A stretch of DNA of 64,000 nt from Diogma glabrata (lineage: Eukaryota > Arthropoda > Insecta > Diptera > Cylindrotomidae), in assembly GCA_963693315.1 (NCBI GenBank), contig OY856186.1:94011132-94075131 (forward strand), read 5' to 3'. Position 1 is the stretch's first letter. Each line of letters starts with the position of its first letter. Both the position numbers and the translations under genes were made by a program. This document shows, one piece after another, positions 56,824 through 64,000 of this stretch. The notes beneath the pieces were generated by a model that worked only from the letters and a program-made list of their open reading frames with translations, did not search any database and had not been told where the DNA came from.

Positions 56824-57540
56824 TACAAAATTGTGTTATTTTTTTATTTATATGAATGAAAAATAAAATACACAGTTTATTGAATTACAATATTTTTTTT
56901 ATATTAATATAATTTTTTTAATTTTAATTGGGTTAAATATATATGGATTGGGTTAAATATATATATTTTAATTTTGGCATACATAATATAATATGACAGC
57001 TGCAACCTTAAAATTCGGTTTCTGTTTCTGTTTTATTATTCACCACCGTCAACCAAATTAGAAACACAAACAGAAACTGAAAATTTTCAGTTTCTGTTTC
57101 TGTTTTATGTGAATGCACGGCTTAACGGACCAGCTTGATTCACTCCAGCACAGAAGAAATGTGGCTGAATTGTCAATCTACTATAAATATAATTTTAGCA
57201 AATACTCCTCTAAGGAAATTCAAAATATCCATCGTGTGCGCAGTATAATCGACAGACAAGAGCTGCCGAGTTATCCCATCCATTTGTTGTATAAATACCT
57301 CGTTGTAGAACTGTGTCCTTCCAGAACGACTATTTTAGTAGAGTGGCCAAATTGTGGAACTCAATGCCCTCCTCTGTATTTCCCGATGAATTTTCTTCTC
57401 AGGCATTTAAAAAAATATCCACCGTCATTTAAAACAATTAGTATAGTTATCCTTATATCCTCATTCCTTCCATTTTCCTCATCTCCTTGCTTTATAGTTG
57501 ACATGGTATCTTTGGATATTCAAAGAGTCTGATTATTTCA

Positions 57541-58762
57541 TATTTAGTGTGCTAAACATGTCTAACTAATTCATAAAAAATGATATTTCAAAATTAATAA
57601 TTATTAAATTTGTAAAAAAATAAATACATGTAATATAGTTTTACTAACTAGAGATGGCAGTGATAAAGTTTGTATACAAATTTCAAATAAAAGACCTGGT
57701 CCTTCTAGTTGAATAGGTAAACCGGCTATTCTTTTATTCGTTTAAAAGAACAAGCTCTTGCAGTAAGACGGTAGATCGGGTCTCGATAACGAAGACACTT
57801 GTAAAAATTGAAAAAAGTGTTGGGTAATAGGAATCACAATATGTATCAATACACAACTCTTATATACTTTTTCAGACCTATGTCGCACAAAAACATATTG
57901 GAGATGTTGATAGTCTTTTTTAAATTCTGTGTATATAAGTATATGGAAGTCACTCAAGGCTATTGATTGCAACAAAATCATTCCATGTCGAATGAAAATT
58001 ACAAACGGTACAACACAAAAACTTCTTTGTTAGACCGACTCAAAATAAATCTCATTTCGTTGATCTAGTACTACTATAAAACTTATTTCAATCGTCATTC
58101 AAACTTCATTACCATCATTAGATTCTAATGTCAAATTTAATGGTTTGATTATTAGCTAAACAATTTTTAGGTATCGTTGGCGGATTTTTTAAAAAAAATT
58201 TAATGCATGCACAAACAAAATAAAGTAAATCAATTTTATTTCCTTATAATGACTAATATTAAATATCGATATGTAGTGCATTAACCTACATAAAACCTAC
58301 ACCATAATTCCAATACAAAAAAGTTTTTAATCCGGTTCTTAGTACAAACTATCTAAACATCCTATTCAACTCGTTTTTAAAACTCGCGAAACCATTTATA
58401 ATAATTATTTTACAATTATCACTTACCAATCACATTAAATCCTTCAACTAATAAAAATCTAAATAAAAAGATTTTATATTACAAACATAAATTAAAATTA
58501 AAACTGTGTAAAGGTAAATAATAATCATCATCATTGGTAATGATCATCTGCAGAGATGAAAATATTTTATGAAATTAATGAAATGAAATCAGATTTTAAT
58601 ATCTCATTCTTACGACTTAACTTGACTTTTTTTTAGAAACGAAGAAAGAAAAAGTGAATATCAATGTCAATTGTGGTAATATCCCATAAACGGAATTGAA
58701 CCTTTTTTGTTTCCGAAATGTCGAACATGGACAACCGAGTTCAATTATTTTGATTGTTTGGT
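57541..58762. other. Spacer before the secreted-protein gene
   Basis: AT-rich, with no coding frame recognised. It ends in the TATA box of the next gene. Regulatory elements of that gene are expected here but none can be named. Confidence 0.4.
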
Positions 58763-58798
58763 ATAAAAGAAATTGGAAAATTTAAATTTTTATCAGTA
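58763..58798 (+). promoter_or_regulatory. TATA box and initiator of the secreted-protein gene
   Basis: TATAAAAG lies at 58763-58770 and TCAGT at 58794-58798. From the first T of the TATA box to the A of the initiator is 33 bp, the usual spacing for a focused arthropod promoter. It lies 59 bp upstream of the ATG. Confidence 0.75.
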
Positions 58799-58854
58799 GT
58801 TTTCGAATACTCTACAGAGATTTAACTTTAACTTATAAAACTAATTCTATTAGG

Positions 58855-59308
58855 ATGAAGGTAAGAAGAAAAATGGGAAACATATTTTTTTTAGTTTGTT
58901 TCTGTTCTTTATTTCTAGTTCTTTGCTGTATTTGTGTTCATCACCATTGCCTACAGTGCAAATGCTGGATTTGTTAATCCAGGATGGCCTGTTGTCAATA
59001 CATGGGGTAGTAATTGGGGACCAGTTTCAGTTGTTGTTCCTGCACAACGACCAGGTTTATCAGCACAATTAGTTGTGCCTCCGGTACAATCAATCAATGC
59101 TCCAACACAATCAATAATCGACGTTGGACAACTTGTTCTTTCACGACCGATTGTTGGATTACAACGGCCAATAGGCGGACAATCTGCTATTATTAATGCT
59201 GCAAATGGGAGAGTTTCTGCACCAGTGGTCGTCCAAAATTCTGGCAGTTTGACAAATAGTGGAATTATTGGAGGACAACTTGCATCTGTTGTTGGAAATA
59301 GATGGTAA
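58855..59308 (+). CDS. Small secreted protein, unknown function (131 aa)
   Basis: Exon 1 holds only ATG AAG (58855-58860). An intron of 58 bp follows (58861-58918, GTAAGA to TTTCTAG). Exon 2 runs to the TAA at 59306-59308. The N-terminus MKFFAVFVFITIAYSANA is a clear signal peptide, with cleavage likely before GFVNPGW. The mature part is about 113 residues, rich in Val, Gln, Ser, Gly, Asn and Pro, with few charged residues and no Cys. It has loose repeats such as QLVVPPVQS, APTQSIIDVGQLVLSRP and GLQRPIGGQS. A tiny first exon cutting the signal peptide is common in insect cuticle and other secreted-protein genes. A cuticular, chorion, salivary or silk-like protein is possible, but I recognise no family. 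It looks functional: promoter, splice sites and poly(A) signal are intact. Confidence 0.85.
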
Positions 59309-59329
59309 AATAATTTGAAATACAACAGA

Positions 59330-59335
59330 AATAAA
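59330..59335 (+). terminator. Poly(A) signal AATAAA
   Basis: AATAAA occurs 22 bp after the stop codon of the secreted-protein gene, so its 3' untranslated region would be very short. Confidence 0.6.
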
Positions 59336-59707
59336 AAATTGGACATATCTGAAATTAAAAAAAAATTAAAATTAGATAAAATTTGAAAAATTGAATGTTT
59401 TTATTTGTAAATATCAGTGACTTTTTGGTCCAGACATCCCCTAACCGTTCATTTTTCAATATAAATTTTGCTTAGTTCTATGACATACACGCGAGCGACT
59501 CGAAAATGATGGCTGTTTTAGGTCGTATTTTTGTTGACCCAAACATAGTTGAACCTCCCCAGTCTCCTACACTTATTCCCCAATTGAAGCAAAAATGAAA
59601 ACATTTATTTTTCGTTGCATTATTGTACGAAAAGTGCTTCTTTCAATCAATATCCGTTGGCCCCAACGGTATTCAACCCTAATTCTTAAGAACTTTGCTA
59701 GACAACT

Positions 59708-59949
59708 ACACTCAAAAGAATAAAAGTCACTTTTACAAAATTTTTATAAATATACAACACACAAAATTTTTTGATAAAACTGCAATTTTTTTCCTTCAAA
59801 TCCAAAAATAATTTGTAAATCAAATAAATTTTTGGTTTTTTCAAATAATTTTTTTTGTAATCTACAATATTTTTGGTAAACTTAAACAAAAATTTGTGAG
59901 TTGTATATTTATAAAAAATTTATAAAATTTGCTTAGTTTTTTTTTTAGT
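59708..59949. mobile_element. MITE-like insert in LINE family A copy 3
   Basis: Its ends are ACACTCAAAA and, inverted, ACACTAAAAA. Inside, ATAAATATACAACACACAAA mirrors TTTGTGAGTTGTATATTTAT. It falls between the LINE codons for ARQ and LAP, so it is younger than the LINE copy. About 240 bp. No coding capacity. Confidence 0.7.
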
Positions 59950-60418
59950 GTGGCTCCGAAACTAACAAAAATTTTCTTTTTATCATACAAAACCGGAATA
60001 TTTCCCGATTCTTGGCAGCTGGCTTGTGTTAAACCCATATCGAAGAAAAGCAGTAAGATTGACCTTAATGATTATATACCAATTGCAATTCTGTCAATTT
60101 TGGCTAAAATATTTGAAAAATATGTTAACTATCATCTAATAGAATATTTGGAGATGTCACGAATTATTGATGATAAGCAATATGGTATTCGTAGAAGTTC
60201 AGGCAACAGGTGGCCTGTTAGGCTGCGTAACCCATCTGTGGAACAAATAGTTGGAGAACCATGGAGAAACATTCAGCATTTCACTTGATATTTCTAAAGC
60301 ATTTGATAAAGTAAGGCATAGAAATAGATCGTCTTACTGTCTACGATAGATCGTCTTACTGTCTAATTGATTCAATGTTAATTTAGATGGTATTACATCA
60401 AACATTTTCATAACCAAT

Positions 60419-61737
60419 GCTAGGGTAGTGAAATCTGAAATCGCCGTACTGCCTAGGTAACGCTAACAGAATTAGGTTGGTGTAGCTGAGAGGGGCAGAG
60501 TAAACACTCATTGGCTGGCGCCATAAAACCAATGCATCTCAAGCGTCTGTTCTCAATGCAAGGGGCGATTTGGAGCGGACATCTATCTTGGATCAGGCGG
60601 TTCACTAAGGTTCACGGTCATCAGGACGGTTCACGAAATTTGGGTTGGGTGAAGGGCTAAACCCCCATTTCTGTAAAACAATTATTTATTATGAATCTGT
60701 ACACTGGCCTCGAATTATCACGGAGGATTATCTTACGAACCAAATTGATAGCTACATACTAGATATAGTGGTATTTAAAGAATTAAGATGGCCAGTAGGG
60801 TGGTAAAATGAAAGAGCAAAAAAATGCACTCTCCACTACTGCGGTCATCAAAACGGAGGAACATTTTGGGAAATTTGGAGTTGACTTTCTCATACATCGT
60901 CGCGTGAATCAACATGATATCGACATCTGCCCAATTAATATAAATAAAAAAATAAAATAAATAAATAAATAAATAATATGCGGTTATGCACACTGAGAAT
61001 CCGCACGCAAAAATTTAATGTAACGATCGTCAATGTTCATGCACCTACTGAAGACAAAGTCGATGACATTAAAGGGCCTGTTCTTCCTAGAACTCGAAGA
61101 AGTCATCAATAACATCCCGCGACACGATTGAAAAATTGTGGTGGGTGACTTTAATTCTCAAATTGGTAGAAGTTCAGTACGACGGTAGAACTTAAAATCC
61201 AATCGACCATGTCATAATCTTTAAGAGACACTCTTCAAGTATACTCTACACTCGACACTCTACTACACTCCACCCAAGATCCACAGCCATAAAAAATGGA
61301 AACAACGAACTTACAAGAACTGAACGGGATATGTTCTTGCAGTATGGCGATCTCACTTTCAAGACTTACTGAAGAGGATGAATAAAGTTCATCCTATTCG
61401 AGCAATTGCTCGATCAAGTGAGGAAATGTTTGTCCCTTACAGGCTGAAACTCTTGTCTCACGTATATACGACCTGGTTTTTTGCAAACTACATGCTGAAT
61501 GGAAAACAGCTCTCATTGTTCGTAAGAGGGGGTGAGCGCCTAAACTGTGCGAATTATCGTAGAATCGCACTGCTGAACACTACATATAAAATTCTAGCTA
61601 ATGTCGTACTTACTCCACTCATCCCGTTCGCCTTTTCTATAATCATCGGTGACAATCAGTTTGGTTTTCGTCCCAACCGTTCAACCACGCAGGTCAATGT
61701 TTTACCTTAAGGTTTTACCTACCTTTTATCCTTTATC
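60419..61737 (+). mobile_element. RTE-clade LINE fragment nested in family A
   Basis: Plus-strand pieces in order are a 5' region with GGTTGGGTGAAGGGCTAA (about 60640-60660), then endonuclease-like VTIVNVHAPTEDKVDDIKG (about 61018-61075), FLELEEVINNIPRHD and VVGDFNSQIGRSSVRR (GDFN at about 61144-61160). An internal loss follows, then RT text RLNCANYRRIALLNTTYKIL (from about 61530) and IIIGDNQFGFRPNRSTT (to about 61690). These residues are typical of RTE-type LINEs. All frames are broken, and the end of RT with the catalytic box is missing. Confidence 0.7.
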
Positions 61738-62310
61738 TTAAAGTTTTACCTATATACATTAATGATTTACCTATTTCTACAGTACATCCAATGCATAGTT
61801 TTGCTGATGACAGCACATTACATGCATCTACCGAATTTCGATCTCACACTGCAGTCACCACTGATAGAGAGATGTTAATTGATTCTATCAACGAACGCCT
61901 TGATCGTATGGGATAGGGCGAAGGTAATATTGTTGCATTTAACCCAACCAAAACTAAACTTTGCTGCCTTACAGCAATAGAGTGACATAAAAACTTCCCT
62001 ATTAAGATAAACCATAAGGAATTGCATGAGATTGAATCAGTAAGACTTCTCGGAGTGGATATTGAAAATAACCTGAAATGGAATAAACACGTGTTTAGAC
62101 TCACTAAATCTGCCATGTTAAATCTGCTTTACAAAAATTATAATTCTTGAGCAGATGTAAAAAGTTTTTCAATCCCAATCAAATGCTGATGCTTTGCTGA
62201 TTTATAACTCCTTTATTCGTCCATGTATGGAATGTTGCTGTTATGTTTGAGGAAGTGGTTACCATTCAACAATAAAATGTCTAGACTCTATACAGAGAAA
62301 AACATTCAAA

Positions 62311-62639
62311 TCGAAAATTTATAAATTATATTTATTCTATAAAAAAAATTATAAAAATCGATAAAAAAAATCGTAAAAAAATCAACGTGAACTACAGTAA
62401 TAAAATAACTATATAGCTGGGATTTTAAATGCGAATGGTGCTGTCAACTGTGAACGGTGTTATTAACCAATCAGAAACAAGAGTTTTGTGGTGAACATAA
62501 AATTCTTTTTAGTGATTGGTTGATAATAAAATTTACAGTCCACATGTTAAAACTAGGGTAACCACCTTTGCTGAACACTTTTTACCAGAAACTTTTATGA
62601 TTTGTATTCCCACCCCGTTACTATTTAAAAGAACTCTGC
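62311..62639. other. Spacer, no gene seen
   Basis: AT-rich spacer between LINE pieces. Nothing recognised. Confidence 0.3.
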
Positions 62640-62900
62640 GAGAAAGACCACTTTTCAAAAGACCAATTTTATTTAATAATTCTTTTAGAATAATCATTTT
62701 GAAACGAACCTGTTCTACAACGAGATATAAAGAAAGATGGGATAGAAAGTAAACGGATTTAGAAAGTAATCGGACATTTCTGAAGTTTCTGTTTATCGAT
62801 TGTATTGCGCCATGATGGAAGGATGTTTAAATTTTTTGCATCACAGAAGTAGTATTTATAGTAGATGTACAGCTCGACAACATTTTTCGGTGCTGTACCC
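62640..62900 (-). pseudogene. LINE family A-like 3' fragment
   Basis: It matches 38040-38230 in order: AAACGAACCTGTTCTACAAC, GGACATTTCTGAAGTTTCTG, TTTATCGATTGTATTGCGC and GTAGTATTTATAGT. The minus strand corresponds to the LINE C-terminus, here with small indels. Confidence 0.6.
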
Positions 62901-63439
62901 CTATTCCGGTACATCGTGAAATTTTAGCAATCTTTTCATAACTATAGTATTCCGTGCCGCGGCAAATAACAAATTTGTATTAGAAAATGTTTTATCCACG
63001 ACTACTAAAGAATATATGCTTTCCATGCGTATGTCTGTCATTGTAATTGTATTCATTCCACAACTAGTGAATTTGATTAAAATTCTTTAACAGTTCTATA
63101 GTTTATTAAATATTCCCCTAACAAATTAAACAACAAACTTGTTATGTTTTTCGCTATCTTTGATGTATTTATTTCAATATGGCTATACAAATTTTTGCAT
63201 GAAAACTGGAAATTGAACGAAATATTTTACAGTCGTGGATAAAATAGCATCTTGTTTTCGCTTAGGATGATGGCAATTCTTCACTCGGATGATTCCCTCC
63301 ACTCGATACGCTCGTTTCGGGAAACTTCATCCTCGTGAAGAATTGCCTTGATTCTAAGCTCATACAAGAATCTACTAGCTTTATTTCATTTATCGCACTT
63401 TTTCTCAATTCCCAATTCACGGGAAATGCCGGAATAGGC
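62901..63439. other. Spacer with a GC-richer hairpin
   Basis: AT-rich sequence, apart from the inverted repeat at 63272-63347, which is listed separately. Confidence 0.35.
63272..63347. repeat. Inverted repeat (hairpin), arms of 26-29 bp
   Basis: GGCAATTCTTCACTCGGATG to TTCCC pairs with GGGAAACTTCATCC and GTGAAGAATTGCC. A small bulge and two mismatches interrupt the stem. The loop has CACTCGATACGCTCG. It is noticeably GC-richer than its surroundings. Confidence 0.7.
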
Positions 63440-63620
63440 GTACTGGGGTGAATATAGCTTATCATTTAACTCAGTGTTATAGCACAGAGTCTATAGATAT
63501 TTCATTGTTGACTCACAAACACCTACCTAAACATTAGAAAAATATTCCATCAAGGGGGGAAATAAACAACCTATCGATCAACAGAATTTGTCCCTAATTT
63601 AAACTGACTAAAGCCTAATC
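63440..63620 (-). pseudogene. LINE family A-like 3' fragment
   Basis: GTACTGGGGTGAATATAGCT, AGAGTCTATAGATATTTCAT, TTGTTGACTCACAAACACC, AATATTCCATCAAGG and AATAAACAACCTATCGATCA follow the order of the copies at 14.2-14.4 and 38.23-38.37 kb. No open frame is left. Confidence 0.55.
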
Positions 63621-63714
63621 GTTAAAATGTTGTATAAAATTAAAAAATTCTTAAAAATACTACCTATAATTAGAAATTTCTGTTCCAAGATCGTGGGAAC
63701 AAAACATTAACAAT

Positions 63715-63800
63715 AATAGTGAATTCCTTTCGACTGTACCGAACAAATGCCAACACCGAGTTATCAAAATTTGTATTTTTGTATTGCACTGCATCCAAAA
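63715..63800. mobile_element. Truncated copy of the 49045-49193 MITE
   Basis: TAGTGAATTCCTTTCGACTG, TACCGAACAAATGCC and AACACCGAGTTATCA follow the left arm of the 149-bp MITE. The right arm is absent. Confidence 0.65.
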
Positions 63801-64000
63801 GTAAGTTGTAAGATGTATCATCGTGCCAATTATTAAGTCTTTTCTCTCTCACATATTTTTTTAAGTGAAAACTTCTTTACACGCGTTGTACGATTTTGTA
63901 TGGTGAAAATTTATATATTCGAGTCATCGTCACGCCAAATAAATATTAACTATAAAATAAATATTAAAAGAGAGTGGGATAAATTGTAGTCATTTGTTAT
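63801..64000. other. Window end, no gene seen
   Basis: AT-rich DNA without a recognised feature. Confidence 0.3.

Larger units (their letters stand above)
52917..57122. mobile_element. PIF/Harbinger transposon, 4.2 kb, near full length
   Basis: Terminal inverted repeats are identical for 33 bp, starting AGCCGTGCATTCACATAAAA at both ends. TAA is duplicated at 52914-52916 and 57123-57125, the TWA target class of PIF/Harbinger. Removing the element and one TAA restores an open family-A LINE frame (NTEL then TDQLDSLQHRRN). ACAGAAAC-type repeats lie next to both ends. Inside are a two-exon transposase on the minus strand and a divergent three-exon MADF-BESS gene on the plus strand, the usual two-gene plan. 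A foldback MITE and an inverted duplication are also inside. Confidence 0.93.
51130..57540 (+). mobile_element. LINE family A copy 2, split by a Harbinger
   Basis: A plus-strand copy from the end of the endonuclease on. It reads IKANPRRVWNYKRADWEGLR, MRRFIPNRLITPKTEPW, MKPIIFRCNIVRKMLL, ISKKSSKIDPNNYRPIAIL and QYGFRRSHATGALLAY. Then LDISKAFDKVWHKN, ANAGVLQGSALSPTLFLLYI, SFADDSTLHAPH and LGVDIQNNLKWNKHVF follow, then FIRPCMEYCCQVWGGACQ. It has frameshifts, a small internal loss near 51865, and a poly-T expansion at about 52250. The Harbinger (52917-57122) interrupts it. The C-terminal part LDSLQHRRNVAELSIYYKY follows to about 57533. Confidence 0.85.
59470..62310 (+). mobile_element. LINE family A copy 3, split by a MITE and an RTE LINE
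   Basis: Family-A text in order: SDSK, NIVEPPQSPTLIP (about 59510-59585), NFARQ up to 59706, then after the MITE LAPKLTKIFFLSYKTGIFPD (from about 59950). SWQLACVKPISKKSSKIDL and FEKYVNYHLIEYLEMSRII follow, then DISKAFDKV to about 60418. After the RTE piece it resumes with YINDLPISTVHPMHSFADD (about 61755), REMLIDSINERLDRM, LLGVDIENNLKWNKHVF and FIRPCME to CLDSIQRK (about 62310). Stops and shifts are many. Confidence 0.8.

Overview
The window is a piece of an insect nuclear genome, most likely a fly (Diptera). It is about 70% A+T, has spliced genes with short GT/AG introns, and holds insect-type LINEs, a mariner, a Helitron and a PIF/Harbinger element. Its one clearly conserved host gene, tafazzin, reads closest to the Drosophila protein as I remember it. 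Species cannot be named from the sequence alone.

Only two host genes are well supported. Tafazzin (Taz) lies on the minus strand at about 42.6-49.9 kb. A small two-exon secreted-protein gene lies on the plus strand at 58.86-59.31 kb, with a TATA box, an arthropod initiator and a poly(A) signal. Almost everything else is transposon sequence, much of it nested.

Layout. 0.6-4.75 kb: a nearly intact LINE (family A here) inserted in an older LINE (family B), both minus strand. 5.26-5.72 kb: an LTR-retrotransposon pol remnant and a tRNA-Lys-like SINE head or pseudogene. 7.06-8.16 kb: a 330-bp satellite and a (TA)n tract. 10.8-13.1 kb: tandem repeats, a MITE and a mariner fragment. 14.5-16.9 kb: an inverted-repeat element built of about 141-bp units. 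17-20.9 kb: a third LINE (family C) split by a 1.38-kb foldback element. 22.1-24.7 kb: a Ty3/gypsy remnant split by a hAT element, itself split by a MITE. 24.96-28.3 kb: a decayed Helitron. 28.3-33.3 kb: AT-rich sequence with no gene seen. 33.3-41.9 kb: dispersed repeats and old LINE pieces. 42.6-49.9 kb: tafazzin, whose first intron (6.4 kb) is filled with repeats and a LINE. 51.1-57.5 kb: a second family-A LINE split by a 4.2-kb Harbinger with a transposase gene and a divergent MADF-BESS gene. 59.5-62.3 kb: a third family-A LINE split by a MITE and an RTE-clade LINE. The rest to 64 kb is LINE tails and hairpins.

The nesting gives a relative order of insertions. Target-site duplications are clear for the Harbinger (TAA), the hAT (8 bp), the foldback (CTA) and one MITE (TTA). 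None of the elements looks able to move by itself. The closest to intact is the first family-A LINE, with one frameshift visible in its EN-RT frame. The Harbinger transposase is open throughout but has lost its catalytic glutamate.
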